Shown: in pieces, positions 26,343 through 34,650 of the stretch
Position numbering within the stretch: the stretch's first letter is position 1
Layout: every line of letters starts with the position of its first letter
DNA from: Hymenobacter crusticola
GTDB taxonomy: Bacteria; Bacteroidota; Bacteroidia; Cytophagales; Hymenobacteraceae
DNA length: 64,000 nucleotides
Direction: 5' to 3'
Assembly (NCBI RefSeq): GCF_002154225.1
Contig: NZ_MTSE01000002.1
Location: 434,001 to 498,000 of the forward strand
Program-made: the position numbers and the translations under genes
The notes under the pieces: model-generated
What the model was told of the DNA's origin: nothing
Database searches by the model: none
The model's input: the letters and a program-made list of their open reading frames with translations, nothing else

Positions 26343-27098
26343 TTAAGCGGAACGTGGGGTGCGCAGATACGGCCACATCGGGCAGGTAACAAGCAAAGCC
26401 GCCATCATGGCGCTCATACCCGTCACGATGAAAATACCGTCGAAAGCATATGCCATGATGAGCGGATACGCTAGGTGCGCCACGTACAGAAACGCTGCCC
26501 AGAACAAGGCCGTCAGGACGGCGCACAGCAGCCAGAAATTACGCCGTTTTCGGGAGGAAACGTCGGGTACGTTGCGAGTAGTGGGCAGGGCCCATACGTA
26601 CCAGCCAACGACAGCTAAGCCGACGACGGAGGAGCCGTTTTGTAGCCAGGCCCGCAATGTGATATTGGCAAACTGATAGCTTAAGATCTGGAGCTCCGAC
26701 TCAAAACGTCCCCGCTGGTGTGTGAAGGTATCCCACACTAGGTGCGAAGCGCACCCAACCAGAATGCCGAGCAACAACCGCGGACTCCACAAATTGCGTA
26801 GCGGCCAGGGTTGCCTAGCAAACCACTCTAGCCTCAGCCGGAAAGAATCGGGTAGACTGAAGATCAACGGCTTTTTGACAATACCATGAAACAGTCCGAT
26901 GATCAGAAGACTAAGGGGCAGGTCGAGCCAAAGCACTCCAAGTAGTGTGTGACCGACGCCACCACCGGGCCGCAGTCGAAAAAAGTATTCTAGGTCGGGC
27001 GCCATGCTGCCCACAATAAGCCCAGATGCTGAGAGCCAACGGCGCGTTCGGCGAAGCAGGGGCAGCACAATAGCCGGGTGAGCGGGAGTGAAAGGCAT
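26343..27098 (-). CDS. DUF4184 family membrane protein
   Basis: 251 residues from the ATG at 27098, which gives the conserved MPFTPAHPAIVLPLL N terminus; the frame runs 35 codons further upstream into the repeat at 27108-27157 and there looks non-coding. The family opens with a cytoplasmic or membrane-edge PFTPAHPA motif, then SGLIVGSMAPDLEYF, and has several hydrophobic helices including GCASHLVWDTFTH. The Asp/His pattern (APDLEYF, HLVWDTFTH) recalls membrane-bound metal-dependent hydrolases of the YdjM type. Function unknown. The gene follows the SRA protein. Confidence 0.82.
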   Translation of the reverse strand: MPFTPAHPAIVLPLLRRTRRWLSASGLIVGSMAPDLEYFFRLRPGGGVGHTLLGVLWLDLPLSLLIIGLFHGIVKKPLIFSLPDSFRLRLEWFARQPWPLRNLWSPRLLLGILVGCASHLVWDTFTHQRGRFESELQILSYQFANITLRAWLQNGSSVVGLAVVGWYVWALPTTRNVPDVSSRKRRNFWLLCAVLTALFWAAFLYVAHLAYPLIMAYAFDGIFIVTGMSAMMAALLVTCPMWPYLRTPRSA

Positions 27099-27107
27099 AA
27101 GATCAAC

Positions 27108-27157
27108 TCTGAACCACGAATGTGAACGGATGTGGCGGATTACACGGATTTTGTGGA
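27108..27157. repeat. Dispersed intergenic repeat of the ACGGATTACACGGATT type
   Basis: The stretch contains GAACCACGAA, GAACGGATG and GGATTACACGGATTTT, periodic copies of a CGGAT word. From memory, near-identical sequences recur between genes in many Bacteroidota and other bacteria. Only one copy is in this window, so it is recognised by resemblance, not by repetition here. Confidence 0.45.
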
Positions 27158-27163
27158 CGGCGT

Positions 27164-27652
27164 TTAAGACGGCATCATGAAAGGGCGCAGCCGAAATAGC
27201 CAAACGCCGTAGCCCGATTTGCCGCGGACATACTCATAAGCGGCCACGCGAAATAAGCCTTCGTAACGGAAAGCCGTGCTGTCTTCGTGTACGACTTTGC
27301 GCAGCACGCGCACCGGCCGGCCCGTTTCTTGGCTTTTCACCAACGCTAGGTTACGGTCCGTCAGAACCTGGTCCGTGACCTGCTTGCCGGTGCGCGGGTC
27401 GCGCCCGCCGTGGCCTGTATACAGGATTTCGTCGTCGGTGAAAACGTCGTCCTCGTAGGCGTCCGCTAGCACGATGGAATCGGCCCCTTCGTGCTGCGTG
27501 CCGCTGATGCCAGCCCGTGTGGGCCGGTGCAAGCCCGCCGCCGACAACGCAAGCCGATTAGCGAAGAAATCGCCGGGACGGTAGCTCCCAACATGTCCGA
27601 ACTGACGCGCCAAGGGGTGAGTGACTGAGGAATAGAGCCCAGTAAGATACAA
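27164..27652 (-). CDS. Stand-alone SRA-YDG domain protein
   Basis: 162 residues that are nearly all one SRA-YDG domain: FGHVGSYRPGDFFANRLALSAAGLHRPTRAGISGTQ (in two parts, residues about 18-54), EGADSIVLADAYEDDV and the signature YTGHGGRDPRTGKQVTDQ (residues about 80-98), then LVKSQETGRPVRVLR and YGVWLFRLRPF. SRA domains flip out and read 5-methyl- or 5-hydroxymethylcytosine. In bacteria they are often fused to an HNH or other nuclease; none follows here. The first about 17 residues overlap a CTCAGTCACTCA-type repeat, so the true start may be a TTG near 27610 (LARQFGHV). The M16 peptidase gene ends 30 bases upstream. Confidence 0.82.
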   Translation of the reverse strand: MYLTGLYSSVTHPLARQFGHVGSYRPGDFFANRLALSAAGLHRPTRAGISGTQHEGADSIVLADAYEDDVFTDDEILYTGHGGRDPRTGKQVTDQVLTDRNLALVKSQETGRPVRVLRKVVHEDSTAFRYEGLFRVAAYEYVRGKSGYGVWLFRLRPFMMPS

Positions 27653-27682
27653 GAACGATTACTCAGTCACTCAGTTGCTCAG

Positions 27683-28918
27683 TTACTCGTTGGGCACGTA
27701 TTGCAGCACGCTTAGGTTGTCTTCGCGCAGTACGTCGTTGGCTAACTCGCACAGCTCACTGGCCGAAACTTTGCGGATTCGGTCGAAGATTTCATTTAAG
27801 GGCTCTACCCGGCCAATGTCAAGGGTGCTTTTAGCCAGCAGTTGCATCAGCCCGCCGTTGCTTTCTTCGGCCATAGCCAGCTGCCCCATGAGTTGCTCTT
27901 TCGCCGTGTGCAGTTGCGTCGAGCCAAGCATCTTTTCGCGAAGCTGCTTCAACTCCTTCTGCACCAAGCCAACGGTGCGGTTTACCTGCTTCTTTTCCGT
28001 GCCGAAGTAAATGCCAAACAGGCCTGTGTCGGTGTAGGGCGAGTACGTGGCATCGATGGTGTACACCAAGCCGTACTTCTCCCGAATGCCTAGGTTCAGG
28101 CGCGAGTTCATGCCGGGGCCACCTAGGATATTGGTGAGCATGAAGAACGGAATCCGGCGCGGGTCTTCAATGGCGTAAGCTGGTCCCCCAATGAGGCAGT
28201 GTGCTTGCGTAATAGGCTTGCGCTCAAGCTGCTCTACGCGCTGATAGCTCGTAAACGGTGCACGGGGCCGCGGGCCAAGCCGAGCGGGCAACGGAGCTAG
28301 GTACTTGTCCGCTAAGCGTTTTACCTCCTTGAAGGGTAAGTTGCTCACGGAGCTAAAGATGAGCCGATCCGTACGAATCTGCTCGGCCAGAAAGTCCCGG
28401 AAGTCTTTCTGCTGAAAGCCCGATACGCTCTGGCGGGTGCCTAAAATATTGTGACCTAGGGCGTGTTTGCCAAAAATCACCTCGTCGAAGTCGTCGATGA
28501 TGGCATCGTCGGGCGCGTCGAGGTACATCGACATTTCCTCCAGAATCACGCCGCGCTCTTTCTCAATCTCGCGCTCCGGGAAGATGGAGTGAAAGGTTAG
28601 GTCCGTGAGCAACTCGAAGGCGCGCTCGAAGTGCGTGCTCAGCAACGAGGCGTAGAAGCAGATTTTCTCTTTGGTCGTGTACGCATTCAGTTCGCCGCCC
28701 ACCGTCTCGAGGCGGTTCAGGATGTGGAACGAGCGGCGCTTTTTGGTGCCCTTGAAGGCCATGTGCTCCCAGAAGTGCGCTAGGCCCTGCTGGTGCTCAT
28801 TCTCATCGCGGGAGCCAATGTCGAGCAGAAAACCGCAGTGGGCAATTTTGGTGTGCAGAACTTGTTTATGCAGGACCCGAATGCCATTCGGCAACTCGTA
28901 TAGATCGTAATCAGACAT
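27683..28918 (-). CDS. M16 family zinc peptidase (insulinase/processing-peptidase type)
   Basis: A 411-residue protein of the M16 family. The inverted zinc motif HFWEH (residues about 48-52, in GLAHFWEHMAFKGT) and the distant Glu in EREIEKERGVILEEM give the complete zinc site, so this is an active-type half. The C-terminal half carries the PFTSYQRVEQLERKPITQAHCLIGGPAYA domain. Many bacteria encode a paired inactive partner next door; none is present here. A signal peptide is absent, so it is probably cytosolic or membrane-associated by other means. Proteolysis of unknown peptides is the expected role. Confidence 0.92.
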   Translation of the reverse strand: MSDYDLYELPNGIRVLHKQVLHTKIAHCGFLLDIGSRDENEHQQGLAHFWEHMAFKGTKKRRSFHILNRLETVGGELNAYTTKEKICFYASLLSTHFERAFELLTDLTFHSIFPEREIEKERGVILEEMSMYLDAPDDAIIDDFDEVIFGKHALGHNILGTRQSVSGFQQKDFRDFLAEQIRTDRLIFSSVSNLPFKEVKRLADKYLAPLPARLGPRPRAPFTSYQRVEQLERKPITQAHCLIGGPAYAIEDPRRIPFFMLTNILGGPGMNSRLNLGIREKYGLVYTIDATYSPYTDTGLFGIYFGTEKKQVNRTVGLVQKELKQLREKMLGSTQLHTAKEQLMGQLAMAEESNGGLMQLLAKSTLDIGRVEPLNEIFDRIRKVSASELCELANDVLREDNLSVLQYVPNE

Positions 28919-28989
28919 TATGTAGGGTCTTGGAAAGCGGACGAAGTGGAGGCTTGAAAATTAGCAAGCCCAACCTGATAATAACCATT

Positions 28990-29007
28990 CAACTACCTAG
29001 GTAGTTG
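28990..29007. promoter_or_regulatory. Perfect 18-bp palindrome centred on CCTAGG
   Basis: CAACTACCT/AGGTAGTTG is fully symmetric and lies about 72 bases upstream of the M16 peptidase start. It could be an operator or a weak hairpin. It also reflects the general enrichment of CTAG words here, so the role is uncertain. Confidence 0.3.
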
Positions 29008-29072
29008 CAAAAGAACAGCGGAGTAAGTGAGTAGCTAAGTAAACCGTTGAACGACACTACTGGCTTGTCGCG

Positions 29073-30101
29073 CTACTCCGATACTCTTTCCGCTAACACC
29101 GCCAGCAGCTGAGTAGTTTTGATGTCGCGGGCGCAACGAAAATGGCCAAGTGGGCACTGGCGGTAGCCGTGCAAGCCACAGGGCCGGCAAGCTAGCTTCT
29201 CTTCCAGCTCCACTACCCAGGAGTGCGGGCTAAGCGGCCCAAAGCCAAAGCTAGGTACCGTAGAGCAGTAGATGGCACAAGTAGGGGCGCCTACCGCCGA
29301 GCACAAGTGCATAGGTGCCGAGTCGTTAACGTAGTTCAGTACGGCCCCGCGCATGAGCGCCGCCGAGGCAAGCAACGACAGCTTCCCCGCCACATTCTGC
29401 ACATTCGGTTGGCCGCTAGCTACCCGCAGCTCTTCGCAGGCTGCCACATCGGGCGGGCCGCCCAGGAGAAAGATGGTGTAGTGCGCTGGCAAGGCATGCA
29501 GAAGTTTAAGCCATTGCTCCTCAGGAAACTGCTTGGTAAACCACACCGAAGTGGGCGCAATGCAGATATAGGAACCCGCATGAGCCTGTTGGGCAACTTG
29601 TGCGGCAGCGGCTTCATCTTGGGCGGTAGGATAGAGGCGCGGACGTGTGGGAGGCGCTTCTTTGTCGGCACCCAACAGCATCAGGTTGCGTTGAACTTCG
29701 TGCAAGCCTTCGCCAATGATATGCGGCACCGACCGCGTGAAAGCGAAGGAAAGCGGATTTTTATCGAAGCCAATCCGCTCCCGCGCCCCCGAAAAAGCCG
29801 TGAGCATCCCCGTCGAAGCAAACCGCTGTAGCGTAATAACCTGATCGTAGCCAGTAGCCCGGATCTGCCGCAGCAACCGTCCCAGACCTAGGTATTTGTC
29901 TTTCTTTTTATCCCAAATCAGCACGTTTCGCACGTGTGGATGATCCTTCACCAAGCCTTCGTTGCCCTTGCGCACCAAGAAATCGACAGGCGTGTTGGGG
30001 TGCTCCTGGTGCAGACGCTCTAGCAGTGCTGTCGCCAGAATCACGTCGCCGATGAAGGCCGTTTGAATCAGCAAAATAGCACGTTCGGTGGGGTGAGGCA
30101 T
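29073..30101 (-). CDS. Glycosyltransferase family 9 (heptosyltransferase-like) protein
   Basis: 342 residues from MPHPTERAILLIQ (an ATG three codons upstream is possible). GT9 features: N-terminal ILLIQTAFIGDVILATALLERL (the GDV-L-T-P-like motif, here GDVILAT), and a C-terminal ADP-heptose-binding region with LNYVNDSAPMHLCSAVGAPTCAIY (short pieces VNDSAPMHL and GAPTCAIYCST). The late Cys-rich CRPCGLHGYRQCPLGHFRC block is also seen in the second GT9 protein of this window (39979). It probably adds a sugar to LPS or another surface glycan from the cytosolic side of the membrane. Transcribed alone. Confidence 0.9.
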   Translation of the reverse strand: MPHPTERAILLIQTAFIGDVILATALLERLHQEHPNTPVDFLVRKGNEGLVKDHPHVRNVLIWDKKKDKYLGLGRLLRQIRATGYDQVITLQRFASTGMLTAFSGARERIGFDKNPLSFAFTRSVPHIIGEGLHEVQRNLMLLGADKEAPPTRPRLYPTAQDEAAAAQVAQQAHAGSYICIAPTSVWFTKQFPEEQWLKLLHALPAHYTIFLLGGPPDVAACEELRVASGQPNVQNVAGKLSLLASAALMRGAVLNYVNDSAPMHLCSAVGAPTCAIYCSTVPSFGFGPLSPHSWVVELEEKLACRPCGLHGYRQCPLGHFRCARDIKTTQLLAVLAERVSE

Positions 30102-30124
30102 CAGGAGCAAAGGAAAGGGACAAA

Positions 30125-30144
30125 GATACCTAGGCCTAGGTATC
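30125..30144. promoter_or_regulatory. Perfect 20-bp palindrome with two CCTAGG words
   Basis: Fully symmetric, containing ACCTAGGCCTAGGT. It sits 24 bases upstream of the GT9 start in the divergent GT9/aminopeptidase interval, so it may be an operator or just a dense pair of the genome's common CCTAGG word. Confidence 0.3.
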
Positions 30145-30329
30145 TAGCGCAACTTACGCGTTGTAACTGCTAAGGCAGTGTAGCAAGTGCTGAGCGCGGC
30201 GGCCATTGGCTGCTTCCTGTGCTTTAGAAAAGAAAGCTAGCCTAGCTAGCTACCAAACCGTATTCCGCATTGTTCTAACTTGCGCAAGCCGCGCTTTGGC
30301 GCGTTTTTCCTTACCAAAGTTTCTTCTTT

Positions 30330-31622
30330 ATGCGTTACGGCCCCATCGATCCGCAGCTCTTTATTCAGAATCGTCGCAACTTCACGGAGCGCCTACCCCC
30401 GGCGTCGTTGGCCATTTTTCAGTCCAACGATGTGATGCCCACCAACGCCGACGGTACCATGGCGTTTCGGCAAAATACCGATTTGTTTTACCTCTCCGGC
30501 GTCGATCAGGAAGAAAGCATCCTCGTGCTTTTTCCGGATGCTAAGCTGCCGCAGCACCGCGAAATCTTGTTTTTGCGCGAAACCAGCGAGCATATTCTGA
30601 TCTGGGAAGGCTACAAACTAACCAAAGAGGAAGCGCGGGCGCAAGCAGGCATTCCTACCATCATGTGGCTCGACTCCTTTAAGCAAGTGCTGCCGGCCCT
30701 GATGAACGAAGCTGAAAACGTGTACCTGAACTCCAACGAGCACATTCGGGCCGTGGTGGAAGTCGAAACGCGCGATGCCCGTTTCAGCAAGTGGATCAGG
30801 GAGCAGTACCCGCTGCATCAGTACCGGCGTGCGGCGCCCATCATGCACCAACTGCGCGCCATCAAAAGCGCCGAAGAAATTCGGTTAATGCGCGTAGCGG
30901 CCGATATCACCGACAAAGCGTTCCGGCGCCTGCTAGGTTTTCTGAAGCCAGGTGTGTGGGAATACGAGATAGAAGCCGAGATCCTGCACGAATTTGTGCG
31001 CAACGGGAGCCGCTGGCCTGCCTACGGCAGCATCATTGCCTCGGGGCCCAGCGCGTGCATTTTGCACTACGTGAGCAACGACCGTCAGTGCCAGGACGGC
31101 GACGTGTTGCTGCTGGATTTCGGTGCCGAGTATGCCAACTACGCCGCCGATCTTTCGCGCTCTATTCCCGTGAACGGTACCTTCACCAAGCGTCAGCGCG
31201 ACGTGTACGAGGCGGTGTTGCGAGTCATGAAATTTGCCACTGCCAACCTGGTTGCTGGCAACAACATTGAGGAGTACCACGCCGCCGTGGGGCGCACCAT
31301 GGAGCAGGAGCTGATCAAGCTGGACCTGCTCAACGAGTCGGATGTGAAGAACCAGAATCCGGCCGCACCTCTGTACAAAAAGTACTTTATGCACGGTACT
31401 TCGCACTACCTAGGTCTCGACGTGCACGACGTGGGCGACAAATACCGCAGCTTCGAGCCGGGCATGGTGTATACCTGTGAGCCGGGCATTTATATCCGGG
31501 AAGAAGGGCTCGGAATTCGCCTCGAAAACGACATTTTGATCACGGAAAACGGCAACGAAGATCTGATGCGGAACATCCCATTGGAGATCGAAGACATAGA
31601 GCGACTTATGCGCCGGAGCTAG
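30330..31622 (+). CDS. pepP: Aminopeptidase P (Xaa-Pro aminopeptidase, M24B)
   Basis: A 430-residue cytosolic metallopeptidase that removes N-terminal residues before proline. The N-terminal AMP_N domain (residues about 2-140) includes RNFTERLPPASLAIFQSND and FYLSGVDQEESILVLFP. The M24 pita-bread domain follows, with metal ligands in LLLDFGAEYANYAADLSRS (Asp pair), GTSHYLGLDVHDVG (His), CEPGIYI (Glu) and IRLENDILI (Glu). All five ligands are present, so it should be active with Mn/Co. It is transcribed alone and ends before a strong terminator. Confidence 0.95.
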   Translation: MRYGPIDPQLFIQNRRNFTERLPPASLAIFQSNDVMPTNADGTMAFRQNTDLFYLSGVDQEESILVLFPDAKLPQHREILFLRETSEHILIWEGYKLTKEEARAQAGIPTIMWLDSFKQVLPALMNEAENVYLNSNEHIRAVVEVETRDARFSKWIREQYPLHQYRRAAPIMHQLRAIKSAEEIRLMRVAADITDKAFRRLLGFLKPGVWEYEIEAEILHEFVRNGSRWPAYGSIIASGPSACILHYVSNDRQCQDGDVLLLDFGAEYANYAADLSRSIPVNGTFTKRQRDVYEAVLRVMKFATANLVAGNNIEEYHAAVGRTMEQELIKLDLLNESDVKNQNPAAPLYKKYFMHGTSHYLGLDVHDVGDKYRSFEPGMVYTCEPGIYIREEGLGIRLENDILITENGNEDLMRNIPLEIEDIERLMRRS

Positions 31623-31671
31623 CGCGTGCAGTGTCGCTCATGAAGGGCAGAATTGCTTGCCTAGTAAGCCT

Positions 31672-31705
31672 AAAAAGGCTCCCGATATAAGACGGGAGCC
31701 TTTTT
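31672..31705 (+). terminator. Terminator after the aminopeptidase gene
   Basis: Arms AAAAAGGCTCCCG (31672-31684) and CGGGAGCCTTTTT (31693-31705), followed by more T residues. About 50 bases past the stop. Confidence 0.85.
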
Positions 31706-31722
31706 TTTGTGCTTTTCTAAAA

Positions 31723-31730
31723 TATATTTG
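31723..31730 (+). promoter_or_regulatory. Candidate -7 promoter element upstream of the OmpA-like gene
   Basis: TATATTTG matches TAnnTTTG. A TTTG at 31706-31709 lies closer than the usual spacing, so support is weak. The leader would be about 245 bases. The interval 31623-31980 shows no other gene. Confidence 0.25.
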
Positions 31731-31980
31731 CCCCAAAATAAGAAATTTGAAACCCATATATAGCGAGGCTGAAGAAGCTTCGTTTGGGCTGACAATCAAC
31801 TACTAGTAGTATCTAGCCAAGATAAAGTAGTAGGGAGCAAATCGGCCAAAAAAGGTTCCATTTTTCGCCTTGACAACAACTTTATTTTAAAGTCGAAGTA
31901 TAGGCAGCTAGTTCTCTTACGCATTCACCTACTAAATGCAACAACACCGGACGTCTTTGTTCACCCTCAAACACCCTGCT

Positions 31981-33474
31981 ATGAGAAACGTTCTAGCAAA
32001 ATCTGCTGCCCTGGGTCTGGCGCTGCTGGCGGCTGCCCCAGACGGGCACGCGCAGACATCGGATCAAAAAACTGCCATTAATATCTATGGCAGCACCCTT
32101 CAGTACCACGGCGACCTAGGTTCGGAGTGGTTTAAGCACGACAAGATCGAGAAAGGCTTCGGCATTGGCGTTGATCGCTACGTAGCCAAAGGTCTTGATG
32201 TAGGCTTGAACCTGAGCTACGGCGACATGAAGTTCAATGCCAACCCACCCAAGAACGCATTGTATGTGTTAGAAGGGAAGACCGTGCGGGGATTCGATGC
32301 GAACGTAGTGAACGTAGGCATTCCAATTAAGCTGAAGCTGAACAACGGTACTTGGGCCCTGAAAGAAGATGCGTTCTTCGCGCCTTACCTGATTGTGCAG
32401 CCCGGTGTATTCTTCGCCAGCACTGACCGCCGCTTCACCGACCAAACGCAGCGTAACTCCAACGTCGACATCTACGCATTCGACATCATGGGCGCTGCTG
32501 GTATCAAGCTGCAATTCTCGCCTGCTTTCTCCATCTTCGTTCAAACCGGCCAGCACTATCCGCTGAGCGACCGGGTTGATGGGGTAGCGCTGAAAGGCAA
32601 CATCAATGACCGCTACCTCCAACACACCGCTGGTATCACGGTAGGCCTAGGCAAACCAAAAGATACGGACGGCGACGGTGTTCCAGACCGCAAAGACAAG
32701 TGCCCCGATACGCCCGCTGGCGTAGCTGTTGATCCCAATGGCTGCCCACTTGACGGTGACGGCGACGGTGTACCGGATTATCAAGATAAGTGCCCCACCG
32801 AAAAAGGCCTAGCTACCCTCGAGGGCTGCCCAGACCGCGACGGTGACGGCGTACGTGACGGCGACGACGCTTGCCCAGACCAAGCTGGTCTGCCTGCTCT
32901 AAAAGGTTGCCCAGATGCTGACGGCGACGGTGTACGTGACTCTGATGACAAGTGCCCCGGCACTCCTGCTGGTACGCAAGTAGATGCTACTGGCTGCCCA
33001 GTAGTAGTAGACGCTGACGGCGACGGTGTACCAGATGACCGCGATAAGTGCCCCGGCACGGCTCCTGGTTCGACGGTTGACTCGACTGGCTGCCGCGTAA
33101 TCGACCCAGCGTTGATGGAGAAAGTGAAGCCTGTACAGTTCGAAACGAACAGCACCGTACTTCGCAAGTCTTCTTACCCAACCCTCGACAACGTAATCAC
33201 GATCCTGAACCAGTATCCTGAGTACAGCGTCCGCATCTCGGGCCACGCCGATAGCCGCGGCACGGATGAATACAACCAAGGCTTGTCGGAACGTCGCGCT
33301 GCTTCGGCTAAGCGTTACTTCACCAACAAGAAGATGGATCCGAACCGTGTAACGACCGAAGGCTTCGGTGAATCGCAACCAGCTGCTCCGAACACGTCGA
33401 AAGCAGGTCAGGCGAAGAACCGTCGCGTAGAGTTCAAGTTCGAGTTCTACATCCCGAGCGCACCTCAGCCATAA
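31981..33474 (+). CDS. OmpA-family outer membrane protein with thrombospondin type 3 repeats
   Basis: 497 residues from the ATG at 31981, which begins a normal signal peptide (MRNVLAKSAALGLALLAAAPDGHAQ); an earlier in-frame ATG at 31936 adds 15 residues. An N-terminal beta-barrel of about 220 residues follows. Five or six thrombospondin type 3 repeats come next (DTDGDGVPDRKDKCPDTPAG, DGDGVRDGDDACPDQ and similar), each binding calcium through Asp residues. A C-terminal OmpA domain (VKPVQFETNSTVLRKSSY, ISGHADSRGTDEYNQGLSERRA, TEGFGESQPAAPNTS) binds peptidoglycan. It is a structural link between outer membrane and cell wall. The spacing of repeats and the C-terminal domain look complete. Confidence 0.93.
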   Translation: MRNVLAKSAALGLALLAAAPDGHAQTSDQKTAINIYGSTLQYHGDLGSEWFKHDKIEKGFGIGVDRYVAKGLDVGLNLSYGDMKFNANPPKNALYVLEGKTVRGFDANVVNVGIPIKLKLNNGTWALKEDAFFAPYLIVQPGVFFASTDRRFTDQTQRNSNVDIYAFDIMGAAGIKLQFSPAFSIFVQTGQHYPLSDRVDGVALKGNINDRYLQHTAGITVGLGKPKDTDGDGVPDRKDKCPDTPAGVAVDPNGCPLDGDGDGVPDYQDKCPTEKGLATLEGCPDRDGDGVRDGDDACPDQAGLPALKGCPDADGDGVRDSDDKCPGTPAGTQVDATGCPVVVDADGDGVPDDRDKCPGTAPGSTVDSTGCRVIDPALMEKVKPVQFETNSTVLRKSSYPTLDNVITILNQYPEYSVRISGHADSRGTDEYNQGLSERRAASAKRYFTNKKMDPNRVTTEGFGESQPAAPNTSKAGQAKNRRVEFKFEFYIPSAPQP

Positions 33475-33501
33475 TTGCTGAATAGTGTAAGCTCACCGAC
33501 C

Positions 33502-33534
33502 AAAAGCGGCGGACCTACCCGGTCCGCCGCTTTT
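33502..33534 (+). terminator. Terminator after the OmpA-like gene
   Basis: 14-bp arms AAAAGCGGCGGACC (33502-33515) and GGTCCGCCGCTTTT (33521-33534), with extra T residues after the right arm. Confidence 0.85.
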
Positions 33535-33645
33535 TTGTTGGCACTCGTCAGTAAAAAAACAACCTAGGATAAGCTGTTATGCTGTTAGTGGGAATAGACC
33601 GAGCTAGGTCAACATGCACAGTGTGTTTAAGAATCGTTCTTTAGT

Positions 33646-33669
33646 AGAGACGCAAAATATTGCGTCTCT
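33646..33669. repeat. AGAGACGCAA hairpin repeat
   Basis: Arms AGAGACGCAA (33646-33655) and TTGCGTCTCT (33660-33669) with a 4-base loop. Similar TAGAGACGC...GCGTCTC hairpins are, from memory, common dispersed repeats in Hymenobacter-like and cyanobacterial genomes. Only one copy here. Confidence 0.5.
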
Positions 33670-33955
33670 TCACCGCTCTAGAAGCAACGTACTCGGTAGG
33701 AATCAACAGGACAGTTTCCGTTGCGAGTAGCTTATATAGCAAGCTCAAAACCTAGGTTTGGCCTTGATTGGCTGCCGAATAACCCACGAGTTGATACCTG
33801 AATCAGTATAAGGCAGATGCATCCTAGAACCATAGGAGCGGAGGCAACTCGTGCTACGAAGCAACTTCATAGGAGCTAACGCTGCCATTCCTTGAGTAGG
33901 CGCACGTGCAGTGCGCTATGTTACGCAAGGCGGTGCCTCTGCAAACAACTACTGC

Positions 33956-34003
33956 ACATCAAACAAAAGGCCCTGCTAGCTAGCAGGGCCTTTTGTTTGA
34001 TGT
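33956..34003 (-). terminator. 48-bp perfect palindrome terminator upstream of the DUF4252 gene end
   Basis: Fully symmetric with no separate loop, containing AAAAGGCCCTG and CAGGGCCTTTT on either side of CTAGCTAG. It lies 15 bases beyond the stop of the DUF4252 gene on the minus strand. Confidence 0.7.
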
Positions 34004-34017
34004 AATAGTAAAGACGC

Positions 34018-34578
34018 TTACTTCGTAATCTGGCTGACCGCAGTGGGAAGAAACTTAGTGAGCTGATTGAGTTGGTCCTTGGTGAAGTCGCCGGAAACGG
34101 CCACCAGCATAAAGGAATCGGGTGCGCCCTGTACATTGCCCGTGGCTACTAGCTCCTGCACCCGGTCGCCTTGATGGCGAGCAGAGTAGCGAAGCTGACC
34201 AGCGCTGTTATCGTTTGAAGTAACGGGGAGTGGTGTATAACGCTCATTAGAAAGCAGCCCGTCTACCTCCTTCAGCAAGCCTTCCGCCACCAACTTTTCC
34301 GACTTAGCCGAAGTAGGCGTAAAGGTGAGGACCTTCACACCACGCACGGCCGTCAGGGCCTGCGATATGTCATTGTCGCCACCTAGCTTGCCAATACGCC
34401 CCAGCAAGAGCCGCGTGGTGAGGCCCGCTGACCAGTCGGTGGTACGGAAGCCTGGGCGGTTCTGATACTTGTTGAAAAACGCAGCAACCGTTTTGGCCGG
34501 GCGGCCGGGGCCGCCCGTGCGGCAGCTCGCCGCCAGCAGCGCCAGCAGAACAAAGAGAGAGAAAAAGCGAAGTTTCAT
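34018..34578 (-). CDS. DUF4252 lipoprotein
   Basis: 186 residues from the ATG at 34578, which gives the lipoprotein signal MKLRFFSLFVLLALLAASC with acylated Cys at 19; an upstream ATG at 34623 adds 15 residues. The rest matches the DUF4252 pattern: repeated lysine/glutamate-rich helices, KTVAAFFNKYQNRPGFRTTDWSAGL in pieces, LTAVRGVKVLTFTPTS and LVAVSGDFTKDQLNQLTKFL. Members are Bacteroidota envelope lipoproteins of unknown role. It reads on the minus strand after the 523-residue secreted protein gene with a 72-base gap, so co-transcription is possible. Confidence 0.85.
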   Translation of the reverse strand: MKLRFFSLFVLLALLAASCRTGGPGRPAKTVAAFFNKYQNRPGFRTTDWSAGLTTRLLLGRIGKLGGDNDISQALTAVRGVKVLTFTPTSAKSEKLVAEGLLKEVDGLLSNERYTPLPVTSNDNSAGQLRYSARHQGDRVQELVATGNVQGAPDSFMLVAVSGDFTKDQLNQLTKFLPTAVSQITK

Positions 34579-34650
34579 AAAATGACAGAAAGCGTAAACA
34601 TACGATTTGCTTCCTGTACGCAAGTGCGCGGCGGCTGTTTGGCCGCTAGG

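Larger units (their letters stand above)
33535..34017. other. Intergenic region with a hairpin repeat and a palindromic terminator
   Basis: About 480 bases without a convincing gene. It holds the GAGACGC hairpin at 33646-33669 and the palindrome at 33956-34003. Between them I see no family or signal. Confidence 0.5.
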
